Shown: positions 21,374 through 34,077, counted from the first letter of the stretch. The stretch is DNA of 64,000 bases from Hyparrhenia diplandra (GCA_015847255.1 JADLZK010010434.1:1-64000), one strand, 5' to 3'. The notes: generated by a model from the letters alone, not told the origin. Numbers and translations: made by a program.

Positions 21374-23842
21374 ATGGGGTGCTTCACGTTCAAGAGCGGC
21401 GGCAAGGAAGCAGCAGCGGGTCCAAATCCCAGCATCACCCGCGGTCCGGCACCCGTACGCCGCCGTCGGCCAAGTCGGCCCCGGTGGCGTCGGCGTCGTC
21501 CACCTCTTCCACGTCCTCCTCAGGCGGCGTTCACAGCAGCAAGACCAAGGCGGCGTCAGCGGCGTCCACGCCCACGCGGCAGACCATCCAGGAGCTGTCA
21601 GAGGAGCGGGGCGCGCAGCGGCTCCGTGTGTTCGACCTCGACGACCTCGCCAGCGCCACCAACGGGTTCAGCCGCGCGCTCAAGCTCGGCGAGGGCGGCT
21701 TCGGCTCCGTCTACCGCGCCTTCTTCCGCTCCGCATCCGGTGCTCGCGTCGTGCTCGCCGTCAAGCGACTCAAACAGCGCAGTCTCCAGGTCTGCCTCTT
21801 CTGCCTTCCTTCCTTTTGCTTCCCCTCCCTTTACGTTTCCTATTCCGACGACGACGAAAATTTCGTATCTTCTTCTCTCCACCTTGGATTTTGATGCCAT
21901 ACTGCATTATTCAGGCTTAGATTTCTCATGCCATGTCAAAGCTTTTTCGTCAGAAAGCTTGATTTTGATTTTGTGGAGTCACTACAAATTTACAGAGTTA
22001 TTTGCACCTCAGCATTAAATAGAATCAGTAGTTTTTTTCACTCTCCAAGAGATGTACAGTATATATATTGGCTGAAATTTCACAGGTTGTCTTGTCCACA
22101 AGATGGCCAAACTCGGTGGATTTGTCATATCTCGTGTATCAAAATTACAATATTTTACTAAATCATTATTGTTGGTAGCTGCACAAACTGCCGAGATGTG
22201 CCAACGTTAAGACTTTCAGTTAGGTCGCTTGGGTTTGGATCTAGTTCTAAAGTAAAACTCACAAGACTGTTGGCTTGCAGTGAAGCCATTAGATAACTAT
22301 ACCTTGAGGTTCATGACAATCCCAAACACATAAATATTTCACTGGATAGCTTCAAAGAGAATATTGGTCCAACCAACCGGACAAGGACATCCACACATGT
22401 CATTTTCAATGGGAACCGTAGATTGGACCATGTGAATAGTAGTCAAGATGGCATCATAAGTCAACCTATGAACAGCGCCACGCTATAAACAATGCTCCAA
22501 GTCTGATCACACCAATAATTTAGATACAAGGACACAGAGAATTTCTTGAACGTTTCATGAGATACAAGAACATGAAAGCAGTTTCGTGCAAATCTCAAGT
22601 GTTGACCTGTGTTTGTTAATAAGTGTGCTTATATTCATTTTAAATGGATACGTAAATAGCAGTTCACTAGATATACTCCTACTTATTTATTTTTAAGGAA
22701 TATAACACTTGATGAGTTTCTTTTAAATAATCTGATTTCAGGGGCACAAGCAATGGCTTGCTGAAGTCCAATTCCTGGGTGTTCTTGAGCACCCAAATCT
22801 TGTAAAGCTCATCGGCTACTGCTGCGGTGGATTCAGAAGCAGGCAAGGACAGGCTGCTGGTCTACGAGTTCATGCCCAACAAGACCTTGGATGACCACCT
22901 GTTCAACCGAGCATATCCTCCCCTTTCATGGAGACAGAGGCTGCAGATCATGATCGGTGCCGCAAGGGGCCTGGATTACCTCCATGAAGGAGTGCCAGAA
23001 GTTCAGGTCTGTTTCCTGGACCAAAAATATGCATTCTCTGAAACTCTGAACCGAACCATGCTAAATATGCATTGTAGTCTGCACGACACGATAAATACAT
23101 TCTCTGGAACTGTAAATTGACTGAACCACGTTAAAACCATGCACACGAACCTTTTTAGCTGAATTTGTCTGCAAAAGTTTTGAAGAACACATATCTGATC
23201 AAGACTTTTGGTGTGACAGGTCATCTACCGGGATTTCAAAGCCTCCAATGTCCTTTTAGACGCCGAATTCAAGCCAAAACTATCGGATTTTGATTGGCAA
23301 GGAGGGTCCAACCGAAGGAAAACACATGTCTCCACCGCGGTGCGTGCTCATGATTTTTCTTCTTGCATTGCATTGCGTGCTCGCATGAAGCTCTGAACTT
23401 GACTGGCTGTGATGGCTCAGGTGGTGGGGACGCACGGGTACGCGGCGCCGGACTACATCGAGACGGGCCACCTGACGGCAAAAAGAGCGACGTGTGGAGC
23501 TTCGGTGTGGTGTTGTACGAGATCCTAACAGGGCGGCGGTCGCTGGAGCGCAGCCGCCCCGCGGAGGAGCAAAAGCTGCTTGGTTGGGTGAGGCAGCACC
23601 CGCCGGACAGCGCCGGGTTTCGGGCCATCATGGACCCGAGGCTGGGCGGCCGGTACCCGCTGGCCGCCGCGCGCGAGGTGGCCAGGCTCGCCGACCGCTG
23701 CCTCGGCAAGAACCCCAAGGAGCGGCCGGGGATGAGGGACGTCGTTGAGGAGCTTGAGCGGGTGTTGCAGATGGAGCCACCACCACCGCCTCCCGCGGAC
23801 AAAAAGAAAGGAGGCGACGGCAGACTGCCGGCGAAGAGGTGA
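21374..23842 (+). CDS. Receptor-like cytoplasmic kinase (RLCK-VII, PBL19/PCRK-like), frame-disrupted
   Basis: The ATG at 21374 begins MGCFTFKSGGKEAAA, the short leader of this family. Exons are 21374-21789, 22742-23006, 23220-23339 and 23421-23842, all with GT/AG borders. Motifs in order: glycine loop GEGGFGSVY, AVKRL lysine, LGVLEHPNLVKLIGYC, VYEFMPNKTLDDHLF, catalytic loop VIYRDFKASNVLLD, THVSTAVVGTHGYAAPDYIE, KSDVWSFGVVLYEILTGRRS and a C-terminal ERPGMRDVVEELE. RLCK-VII kinases act at the plasma membrane below immune and growth receptors. Frame breaks: after the leader near 21415, after GYC near 22820, and near 23481 (extra bases in CAAAAAGAGC). In addition, three one-base losses around 23289-23326 cancel out but turn the DFG motif into DFD. 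A CT-rich leader lies upstream (20900-21370). Either this is a pseudogene or the consensus is faulty here; the family assignment is firm. Confidence 0.8.
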
Positions 23843-23849
23843 CGGCGGC

Positions 23850-24650
23850 GGCGTTGTGGCCGGAATATGGCTACGACGTCCCGTTCTGGCCCTCCGGTTG
23901 GTTGTGTTCCAAATTCCGAAGTGTTTGTATGTATAGGAGGAGGTATATATACAGCAGGAGAAACGAACAATTTTCTAACAGGCTATGTGAAGATCGATGG
24001 TGAATTTGTGATTTCAATACGGAAATGAAAATTCGGCAAGAATTCTTATACCCAACATGTGTTACAGACATGCATGAGTTTGGTGTGTCCTTACTGTTAC
24101 TCTCTGTCAATTTTTTAAAACAAACTTTTGGACTTATCTTAAATCAATTTTTTAAAACTTATAAAAATGCTAATATTTATAATATAAAATTAGTATAGTT
24201 AGATACTAAAATATGTTTTCATATTTTATTATTTTGCTATGATAGATGTTCATATCATTTATATAAACTTAATCAACGAGAACTCATTAGGGTCTATCAT
24301 CTCGAGTGGAGAGGAAAAATGGTAGTGTGTTAGTGTCATTCCATGTGCTCTCTTCGTTCAATTGTAAATCTATTTTTTGGTTGTATAGATATAACCTTTA
24401 CTATTTATTACATTTAAACATAATACATCTTTAAATTTATATTAAAAACTATGTAAATAAACAAATCAATGACCTAAAATATTAGAACAGAAAAGGTACT
24501 CTTTTTGTGTTTTGTCCCACGTGGACGTGAGTCTTGTTGAGAAATCATTCCATTTTGGAAGGAAATGAAGTGGGCTCAAAGTAAACTCCCAAATCTATGA
24601 AAGGCCAGTAAAAAGCCCAAAGGCTCAGCCCAACCATTCATCCTACTCGC
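23850..24650. other. AT-rich spacer
   Basis: This holds the kinase 3' region and an AT-rich stretch. A degenerate Stowaway-like unit (CTCTTCGTTCAATTGTAAATC at 24351 to GGTACTCTTTTTG near 24507) is possible. No gene seen. Confidence 0.35.
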
Positions 24651-25018
24651 ATCTCCATCCCATGGGCCGTGGGCTCGCCTACAACTGCAAGTCCGTCGGC
24701 CGCCGCCGGAACCTCCCTCCCCAGTCTGCTGCTACCTTGCCGGCGAAGGTCGTCTCGCGCCGGCACCGGCAGGCGGCAGCTTTCCTCCACCCCTCCGTCC
24801 CTCACCCTCCCAAACCCTCGCCGCCTTCGGTCACCTCGTCGTCCCCAATTACACCTCGCAGCAAACCCTCACTGAGCACAGCAAAACGGAGGTGAGCTCG
24901 CCCCGCCCGGCCTTTCTATCTCGGATCTCCTATGCAACCTTACTGAGCAGAGAGCCGTGTGAATCTGTGTACCGCGTCGGCTGACCCGACTCCCATCTCT
25001 CCCTATTCTCAGCGGGCG

Positions 25019-25301
25019 ATGCAGGCGAAGAAGCTGACCCTGCTGCAGACGGTGGCAGCTGCGGGAGTCTTCTCCGCCGTCTCCTTCTGGTACCCGGCAA
25101 TCTCCCCTCCTGAGGATTCTCGTTGGTTTGGAGCATTCTAGATCTCCCGCGCCGCGCCTCTTGTGCCGCAGGTATGGCTTCATGTTTGGAAGGGAGTCCG
25201 CGCGTCGCGAGCTTGGTGGCATCATAGACGACCTCCGCAGCAACAGGCCCACCACCACTGCTGCCGCTACCTCGGAACACGATGCTCATTCCAAGCCATA
25301 G
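25019..25301 (+). CDS. Small single-pass membrane protein, 66 residues, two exons
   Basis: Exons 25019-25089 and 25172-25301 join in phase (TG|G) with GT/AG borders and give 66 residues ending at TAG. The N-terminal half is MQAKKLTLLQTVAAAGVFS followed by AVSFWYGFMFG, one hydrophobic helix. The rest is polar (GRESARRELGGIIDDLR, then a Thr/Ala-rich tail). The open frame and clean splice sites contrast with its disrupted neighbours. Such short proteins with a TM segment and a GRESARRELG-type motif occur across plants without a known role, and I assign none. Just after the stop, a possible GT donor (GGGGTATG) pairs with a good acceptor near 26386, suggesting a 3'-UTR intron. The GC-rich stretch 24660-25018 is the likely promoter and 5' leader. 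Confidence 0.65.
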
Positions 25302-25319
25302 TGGGGTATGGTATTTTGT

Positions 25320-28300
25320 TCCTCTTTTGATGTAGTAGTAAATCTGAATGTGCTCAACCTTGTCTTGTGGATCCTTCCTAGGCTGTAGATGGAATAACTA
25401 GCCTTCGAGATACCAGTTTTTTTTCCCTTCCCCCATAATGTGTATACGGCTTGAACATCAGATTTTAGACTGAAAAAAAAAAGTTAAACCTGCCACAAAA
25501 GACAAGGAAGGAAAACAAGTTAAAAATGCCCTTGATTGGTTAAGGGGATGGGGTGTTAATGCATTTTGCGTCGTAAATAGTGTGGCTTGTTGTTTATTTT
25601 CACTAACATGTGCCGATGAGGACACATCATTTCATATTATTATTTTTAGATGAACATGCTTGTTTTAATATCAAATCATGCCTAGACAGTCTAATGAGGT
25701 CCCAGGAAACTAATCTGTTGCTGGCCCATTGCCCTGTTTTGAAGCCATGGCAGGCAGGATTTGCTGCCACATTGCCTATTCAGAACCAATGGTGATGGGT
25801 GGAACCTGGTGTTTGTCAACAAGGCAACAAGCAATATATAATCTCACAGTGATTCTAGCTAATTGTTTGGTAGAATTCTCAAGGACTGAGGTGGGCGGGA
25901 GCTGAGGCCACTGGCAGTAACGATTACATTACATTGTTCTTTATGTTGCACCAAAAAGCTAGACTTTATGGACAATGTCGCATACATGGAAGATTAGATC
26001 TGGCAGGGCATTTAATGTTAGTGCAAGCAAGGGAATAATTGGAGGCTTTGGAGCCATGGGGGTAAGATCAAGCCCTCAAGCTTGTAAACAACATGTACGG
26101 TACCCAAAGAAGAAAGCATTCACAAAAAAAAAAAAAAGAAGAAGAAATAACTAAGGTAGTAAGGTGGCTCGTGATGATGATCACTGTGGCACTGGTGTTA
26201 GCACTACAAATGTCCTAGTCCTAGGAACTACAGAGGCATTTTTATGTTCATCATGTTATGTTATGTTCAGTCTTGTTTCTATAGCTGTCATGTTTTTTTT
26301 CTCCTCTTGCACAAATAGCACAGTTCAACCGAGTCGATAAGAGTTTACATGGAGACTTACATGGTGATTTTGCTCCTCTAATGCAGGTCCAGGTCTGCTG
26401 GATCATAACTGAACTGGTTAGCTATTAGAAGTGTTCAGCAAGGAGAAAGATTGTTAAGAGGAAGGTCAAAGGAATCAAGTAATGAACCTGTATTTTGTAG
26501 GTTTCTGTTTTAGGGAGGCTGCACTTTTAATTCATCAATCAAAAAGAAATGAGAGATGATACCATTTGATATGTGGTCTTGTTCTTTCTCTTATCAACAA
26601 TACACTGTACATCAGTCTTCAGGCATAGCCTTGCTACTGATGCATCATACTCCTGATTTGTGCTTAGTTTCTTGATGACGTCTTGTGGTTATGGAAAACA
26701 TAAAGAAACAAGTTTCCGTGTGCACGTCTTTTAAATTTAATGTCTTTTGTTTGTGATTGCCTGCACAAGTTTTTCTTTTTGGCTACACTCAAGAACAAAA
26801 ACAATAATAAATATTCTAAAGATCGCAGACGCTCCAGTCCATGGTGGACTTGATGGAGTCTAAGATCCTCCTAAAATAATGGTAGAATAGTGCAGAATGT
26901 TCACCCTCCAAACCATCTTGGTGTGGCGGTTGCTCCCAGCAAGGTTGTTGTAGGGGGCAGCCCCAATCAGAAGATCAAAACCGCCAATTCTTCATCAGTA
27001 ATCTCAATCAAAGTGCCAGTGTCTGCACTTCAGTAATTTCAATCAAAGTGTCAGTCCGAGTCTGATCCTAGCAACTCTTTAGAATCTTCCCTAGCAACTC
27101 TTTAGAATCGTCCTATTGACCACAGATTTCTCTACTGAAACAACCGTGTCCATGTGTACACTAAGACTGTGGAGAGCCACCTCTGCTCCTCCAATACCAG
27201 AGAATAAAGACAGTACATTCGTGCCTTGTGGGAATATCCTTGAGGACTGAGAATTGGTAAGCAAGAGTATCGATTTGAAATGAATGTCCTAGTGATTGAT
27301 CTCTCTCTGTTCCGCTGACACCTTATGATGTGAACATTCAGAAAGCCGAGTAGAACCTCCATCTCATCAGGCTCAGAGGAGCAACTAACCTTGTTTAAGC
27401 CAAGAGCCAGCCAACCCAAGCAAGATTCTATTTCCTTCCCTCCAACACAAAAAGTTTGAACCCTTGGAGGAGGTGGATCTGAACTGTTTGCAAGGGCAAC
27501 ATGAATCCTCTCTTACAATTTTGCACTGGACACACAAGTCTGCAGGCAATTAAACTGACGCATTGGGTTCCATGAATCCTCTCTCGTGCTGAAGCTCGCT
27601 GCCTCCTCCCCATTGCCATCAATTTCCCATTCGAACTTGTCACTGCCATCGCTGTCGCTAACCCAGTGCACCATTGCTGAACCTTCGCCAAGGGCTCCCG
27701 GGGCTCGCCTTCCTCTCCCTCTGTCCCGCTCGTCTTTGTCGTCCCCGGCGATGGACCCGGAAGCTGTTTCCTTCCACACGGCCCAGGCTCCGCACACCTG
27801 CACTCCCATTGGGCTCGGCCCAGGATGCACTATACAACAAGCCTATCCAGGCCCACCTAGGACTCCTTTTCCTTCCTAATATGCTTCCCCCTCCCACTCC
27901 TAGATCCTAATACAAAATTCAAAATTTCCCCACTGATATTTGCATCCCCATAATTATCCAGATTACTTTCCCTTTTTTTCTTGTCTCCTTTAGCCTGCAG
28001 ATCTTATCCTTTTTACTGTTTATTGTACAGAAGTTTGACCCTGTAGTCATACTTATCAAAATAAGCATTCATCTCATTTGGTGCTCGACAAATTATTAAT
28101 TATTTAATCAACTAACGCTAACGTAAAAATTTAAGTACTATTCAAACTGCAAAAGCAATTAATACCTTCTGGAGATTCATGACACTCACTTCATGAATAT
28201 TTCATCTCAGACTTACAAAAAACATGTTTCCTTCGTCTTCTTAAATATACTGAACTAAATCGGAATCCTAAAATTTTGTTGCTTTTTTGCTTACCACTGC

Positions 28301-29150
28301 TGTAGCGAACCACATCACAAATTTTTACCGGTAAACAATCCAACGGGAGATTTGACAAACAGGAAGGCATCATAATCTGCAAAATTAGGAATGATAAAGC
28401 AAGGATGACTCGAGTATGGAACTGTGAACACAACATCTGTACATAGATATTTTGGGAACAGAAACTTTTTCTGTTCTGTTTCGTGCGGCAGATTCCTTTG
28501 GAATGCATCTGTCTTCCTTGGCAATTAGTTCTGTATAGTAGCTAGGCCGTTTTCGTTTTGATGCTTATTTGTCTTTTGGTATCTTCATGCTGAGCTATCT
28601 CTTGCGTGTGCGTGCTTAAACATGGGTGCCCATTCTTTTGCTGTCCTAATGAAATCTGCTGGGTCCATATGGAGAACATCAATTCCTGATGAACTTTATG
28701 GGAAAAATAAACCTATTAATTTCAAAGTTTTTTCCCCTTCCAATCTGGTATTCGCAGATATAAATATTATGTGCTAGAAATATTAAGCAAAATATGGAGT
28801 GATATCGTGTTGAGTTGCTGCTATAGTGATTCTGACTCAAATCAACATTTCTAGGAAAAAGGGACCATATTGGGTTATCCTGACTACAGGAAAACTCAGT
28901 TTGCTTTTGTTTGCTTCTCGGGTGCACTTTACCAATTCAACAAAACCGAACAACTTGGCTTGCCTGAAAGCTACCACTGTGACTTTCCCATCTTTCACTT
29001 TAGAGTTGAACTTGAACTAACAGGACAAAAAGCTAGACAGGGTCAGAACATGATCAGATTGCTATAGAGTATAGCTATCCTTTTGTTTCCAACATGTTCT
29101 ATCCTCATCCTAGTTAGGCCCTGTTTGGGACCACGAGTAGCATAAGCGCG
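25320..29150. other. Spacer with probable 3'-UTR exon and unassigned open frames
   Basis: A likely 3'-UTR exon of the small membrane protein starts near 26387. The 27430-27830 interval is GC-richer, and on the minus strand it reads a short acidic stretch (SDSDGSDKFEWEIDGNGEE) that I cannot place. An open frame at 28870-29067 (GYPDYRKTQFAF, HCDFPIFHFRVELEL) is also unplaced. Neither has enough support to be called a gene. Confidence 0.3.
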
Positions 29151-29159
29151 AGCGGGACA

Positions 29160-29694
29160 AGACTATCCGCACTCCTCATACTTTAACTTCATACTCTAAA
29201 AGAAATATTCTATCTTAATCATCAAGATTCTCTACTTTTGTTACCTTTTTTTGCTGCACTTTCGTCCATACTTCACAACATACTCTATCCCAACCATTAT
29301 CAATGGGACCCACTTTGTAATGTTATCTAAATATATCCATGTGAGATCTAGTTTTGAAGTATTTATTGATACGAATTCAATGGTGTAATCGGAATTTAAT
29401 TTGGTTTTTTCGTTTGCGAGTTATAACATTTTTTTTTGGTAGTTTTGATAATGGGGCCCGCCTTTGGCACATCTATCTAGGCATGCACACACGATGTTGT
29501 CCCCACGTTCCACTCTCTCCCTCCCCACATGGTGGGCCTGCGGTCTGTAGCGTTTCTGCCGTACCCACGCTCTATTTCCAGCCTGCGCGTTCGAAACGCT
29601 GCCTGCGCGTGCGCAGTCCGAAGTACCGGTCGCGAGATTTTTTACGCTAAATTGCTACTGGAGTAGCGGCATCGCGTGCCTGTGCAGATAGTCT
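29160..29694. mobile_element. Non-autonomous DNA element with AGACTATC ends, copy 2
   Basis: The left end AGACTATCCGCACTCC and right end GTGCAGATAGTCT are inverted. The interior follows copy 1 (16643-17155) block by block, including AATATATCCATGTGAGATC and GGTGTAATCGGAATTTAAT, but with many substitutions. No coding capacity. Confidence 0.6.
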
Positions 29695-29699
29695 AAGCA

Positions 29700-31600
29700 C
29701 AACGCGGGTTGCCGCCCGCTTCTGCGTTTATTGTCCGCGCAGTTAAAATCCTATGTTTTTTTGCTTTGCGGCCGGCCAGGATAAGCGCGTACGACACGAT
29801 GCGTTTGGCGGGATTATTCGACATTTTCACGGATAAGCCCTGCAAACGCGGTCCCAACCACGCCCTTAGCTCGTCCCCTCCATAGAGCGCCAATAGAGTT
29901 TCAGACTGGGACTGGAGTAGAATTTTATTACATGTCCCTCTCTTGATGAAGTGGTAATGGAGCAAAACCAACCAAAGGATAACACGCTTTATTGCATAAT
30001 GTTAGAAATCAGAACAAAGATCACATTGCTATCAGGTAGAAGAATCCCCAGCCTTTCCATATGTCCTCCTCTCTATCGATCTCGTGATGTGCACACTTCA
30101 GTCTTTAATCCTCCCCTCTGTAAGCTTGATAGGCCCTCTGTCTCATGGTGGTGGTGGCAAGGCTAGGCAAGGGGCACATGACTCACTCGTCCCTTTTTCT
30201 GCAGTCACACTCAAGCTCTTGGAATATCTCTAGAGGCATCATATTGTTTGCATTATTCGCATGTTAAATCGTTAACGTCACACTAAATTTCTAGTCTAGC
30301 CCAGAAACATCCACGATCGAAGACGACAGATTCTCGTACGCACTGCATCCTCTTGGATTCAAGACCTGTTACAATCATGGCTTTAATTTGGTCTCTGTTT
30401 TAACTTTATGTTGGGCTTTCATTGGCCGCACTCATAAGTCATTTGAAAATATCTATATGACCGTATAATGACTTCATGTTACATTTCTCTTGTGATTTTG
30501 TTACTGCACGGTGATGCATCACTTTGACCAGCAGCAGAGACCAATGAAAACTTTTGATAGTACTACTTAGTTTGTGAAGACTGGACTAATGGTCAGTGCA
30601 GAGATGATGATGATGTACTATGTCCAAGGGAAGAAATATGTGCAACCAGAAAACATTCCACGCTTGACTTGTTCATCTGCCACTGCCAGTGTCCTTGACT
30701 GTCACTTAACAGTTAACACTGTGCACTATCCCTTTTCTTTCCCACGGTACACAAGAACAAGAAATGGCTGGTGAACGTTTGCTTTCATCAGTACAGTACC
30801 TATGATTGCTGCAAAGCAAAGGAACATGATGCTTATATATAGTTACATAATGCGCCGCCCTTGTATTGCTGCCAATTCGTGCAATTATTTGAGCAGGAAA
30901 AGAAAAACAAAAAAATAATTTGTCACCAATCAGAAGACATAAGTACGTGAAGGCTGAAAAGATGAGCTAGCCTAGGCCCTGTCCCTGGCAGCACGCAGGT
31001 AGTACAAGTGAGATTATATTATGGGTGTTTGCTGTTTATGACAAAATTAAAGGTTTGAAGATTAACTGCCGTTGTTCAGACTAATGGAATTAAGACAAGT
31101 GTGTGAGCTGTGTGCATGTGCCGTGCGTGGCACTGGCACCTCAACCATGTCTCTTGTTAAATGTTACTAGTATATTGTTCTGAATTTCTCATCCGTCAAT
31201 TTCAAAAGTCACGTCTCTCGATCGACCTCATGAGAAGAAAAAGTGCAAGAAATTAAATATATAGTAAAACAAGGAAGATGAAATGAAGCCATAAATAATT
31301 AAGCTCAAGAACACACATGGTAATTTACTACTGCTACTGATTTTTTTACATGTAGGTAGCTAAGTCATCACAAAGCTTCGTGTCATTCGTTTCTACGTAG
31401 CGTCCAGGTGCATGTCGTTCATCGATCATCAGTCCGTGCGTGCTCCGTCGACGTCCTAGCTTGGTAGCTAGCTAACTGCTGCCGGCGGTCCTGCTGCAAG
31501 CCTGAAACTCATCCATGGCGACAGAAAAGAATCACCTACTGCAGCCTGCAGGGTCCCGCGACGACGCAGGGCACAATTCTCGAATCTCGAGTGCCCGCCG
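29700..31600. other. Spacer without recognisable genes
   Basis: Both strands were read and no family motif or convincing exon was found. The part next to 31600 is probably the 3' flank of the FLZ gene. Confidence 0.35.
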
Positions 31601-31624
31601 CCTGTGGCTAGGTGTAGATAGCAG

Positions 31625-32240
31625 CTAGCTGGCGGCCACGGGCGGGTTGCGCGCGGCGAGGTTGGCGATGGTGGGGCGGCGGCGCATCACCGGCGGCGGC
31701 CTGGTCGACGCCGCTGCCTCAGCTTCCGCCTGCGAGCTCGAGGACACCGGAGAGCGCAGCTGCAGGAGGCGGTGACGCCGCGCCGCCGCGTGGAGCGCCT
31801 CGTCCATGTCCATCTGGTCGTCCCTACAGTCCTCGCTGCAGAACGCCGCGTCACCCCTGCGTCGCGCGCGCGGGCACGCAGGCGAGACAGTTCAGCACAC
31901 TGCAGCACGCGGGCCGGGCGCGCCATAACCAAGAGACACCGGCCGGCCGGCACACACACACGCCGCGCCATGGCTCCATAGAACAAGCTGGGTGGAAGAA
32001 ATTAAAGCTAGGCGACCGATCGATGGCAAGCACGTACTTGTACATGAAGACGTCGCGGTCGCAGGCGATGCTCTTCTTGCAGAGGTAACAGGACTCGAGG
32101 TAGTGAAGGCTACGACGAGTCGCCATGGCGCCGGCCGGTCTCATCGCCACCCGGTAGAACCTCGTGCCCACCTTCACGTACCCCTCCTCCTCGTCGGCCT
32201 CCTCCATCGCCTCCGCCACCGTGACCTTGGTCTCTTGCAT
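31625..32240 (-). CDS. FCS-like zinc finger (FLZ, DUF581) protein
   Basis: Two minus-strand exons, 32240-32038 and 31856-31625, join in phase (AA|G) with GT/AG borders and encode 144 residues. The FLZ domain spans about residues 47-90: YLESCYLCKKSIACDRDVF, MYKGDAAFCSEDCRDDQM. The zinc ligands are C51, C54, C74 and C78, and the family-naming FCS triplet is at 73-75. The N-terminus is acidic (EEADEEEGY) and the C-terminus is Ser/Pro/Arg-rich (RPPPVMRRRPTIANLAARNP). FLZ proteins are plant-specific adaptors that bind SnRK1 kinase subunits and respond to sugar, ABA and stress signals. Length and the intron inside the domain fit the family. The frame is clean. A TATA-like box lies 365 bp upstream. 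Confidence 0.9.
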
Positions 32241-32594
32241 GCGCGAGCGTGGAGCTGGACACCGAAGACCAGTTTAAGTCTCGATCTCTCTCACACGCGC
32301 TCTTTGCTAGCAAAGGCCGGCAGCTATAGCATGGTGGTAGTCCCTTCTCCTAGCTATACCTGCTTTAATTTGCTACGCTGCCCTCTCCACCATGCCTTGC
32401 TCTTGCATTGGTTGTTTGTCTGGCTCCCAGAGAAAAGACAAGGGATGCTGATGCTGGCTGGCTCGTAACTTAGGTATGGTATGGAGCCATGGCGGCGCGC
32501 GATATGAGATGATGATGCCCAACGAGGCGTGTTCTTCTTCCTCACTACCTCTTCTTGTTGGTTCGGTAGACGGAGCTGTCCCAGGGAGAGGAGA

Positions 32595-32612
32595 GGTTAT
32601 ATATATAAATCC
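32595..32612 (-). promoter_or_regulatory. Candidate TATA box for the FLZ gene
   Basis: Read on the minus strand, the site is TTTATATATATAACC with GC-richer flanks. It lies about 360 bp upstream of the FLZ start codon, leaving room for a 5' leader of roughly 330 bases. Position and sequence only. Confidence 0.35.
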
Positions 32613-32859
32613 TACTCGTAAATGTGTGCGGCTTGTCTGCACGCGCGCTGCCTGTGCGGCTGTGCCTGCCATGCCCATGCTTGGGGTCAGCCGGTCCGGA
32701 GGTGTATGCCGTTGCAAACTTGAACTCGCAAGCAAAACCATGGGCAGTGTCATCCATACGGAACCTGTTGGCGGTGATTAATGTATGTGTGTGTAAGCTA
32801 AGCCTGATACAGATCGAGCGGCAATGCAAGTTGATACACACCTTAATTTCAATTAATAC

Positions 32860-33340
32860 AATTTAATATATAGATAAACGATACATCTATCATTTGGAAA
32901 GCGACAAGCCACGGATCAGATGAATAACCATTGTTTATTCACAAGATTCCGTTTCTTAATATGTATCCACTCCTTAGTTTTGAATTGTATAAATAGTTTT
33001 AGAATTTCTAGATGCATACCTTTTGCTACATACGTGTAGCTAGCTAGATCGATACTTAATTATTAATAAAACGTAAGTAACTAGGAAATTAGACAAACGA
33101 TTACAATTTAAAATGGAACAGAAAGAGTGGCATACGCTTTCTTTAGTATATATAGAAATATGAGCATAGTAGTGTATCAAATTTGGCCCTAGTAGCACGC
33201 CGACCTTAGACGTGCCACGATTCAGTTTCTACATAGGCACTTTTCTTCATCGTTGTGTTGAATTTGAATGCTTGGACACAAATTCTCATTTGTAATGTCC
33301 TTGGAGCTTTTCGCTTGGCTGGTAAGAGCCAAGGAACTAA
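32860..33340. other. AT-rich spacer with a possible degenerate MITE
   Basis: Around 32970-33130 the order CTCCTTAGTTTTGAATTG, AATTTCTAGATGCATAC and ACAATTTAAAATGGAAC recalls a diverged Stowaway element. No gene seen. Confidence 0.3.
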
Positions 33341-33768
33341 TCTAATCTAACCTTCACGAATTAAGAGCCGCAAGTTGATCTGAATGACTGAAGAATATAC
33401 AGTGCACACTGTTACTGGCACGGTAGTCATGCGTGTGTGGTCTGGTCAGATGGATGGCCCACCCACACCCAGTGCTCCTGGCTCCTGCAGACGGTTGAGC
33501 CGCGTCTCTGATTAGAGATCGGATCTGCATGCTTCCTGCCTGTACGCTCAACCTTTAACATGTCGGCGGCATGACGGCATGGGCTCAGACCAAACCGAAA
33601 CCGGTGCATCTGAGGCAGGGCCAGCTACGTTCCCCTTCCCGTGGGCTATCCTCTCCTCTCGGGTTTCGTCCCAGACGGTAATGGTATCTCTGGAAGGAAA
33701 AAAGCCCAGCCCATGGCATTCCGTTCCAGCCTGCCGCGGCCCACCGCTGAGGCGGCACGGCGGCGCCC

Positions 33769-33825
33769 ATCAAACCCGTCCACCTTATTCTCAAAAAAAA
33801 AAAAAAAAATCAAACCCGTCCACCT
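33769..33825 (+). mobile_element. Poly(A) micro-insertion with 17-bp target-site duplication
   Basis: ATCAAACCCGTCCACCT occurs at 33769-33785 and again, perfectly, at 33809-33825. The 23 bases between them are TATTCTC followed by an A run. Long direct repeats around a poly(A) tract are the mark of target-primed reverse transcription, so this reads as an extremely truncated retroposon insertion. It lies in the leader region of the ATP synthase delta-like gene. Confidence 0.7.
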
Positions 33826-34077
33826 CCACGGTCCGGTCCAGTCCAGTCCGCCGCCTGTTGCCCACTTCAGGGGCGTGTGCGTGTCCGCCTCCTCCACCAC
33901 GTCGTCCCCATCCTCCCCCTCCCGCGCCCGTGCGGCCGTGCCGTCGTCGGGACCCACACCCCGTGGCATGGCGTGCAGCCGCCACGCCAGCCGGGGCCCA
34001 CCACCCCAAGCAGAATAACCGATATGGTGTGGTGTGCCTGTGTCCTCCTCGTCGTCGTCTCGTCTCCCCCCACCGCA

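Noticed and set aside
27428..27830. Overlapping open frames on both strands in a GC-richer patch
   Set aside because: A short acidic stretch on the minus strand is suggestive, but there is no recognisable domain and no exon structure.
28870..29067. A 65-codon open frame (GYPDYRKTQFAF..)
   Set aside because: The composition looks protein-like but I recognise no family and see no splice partners.
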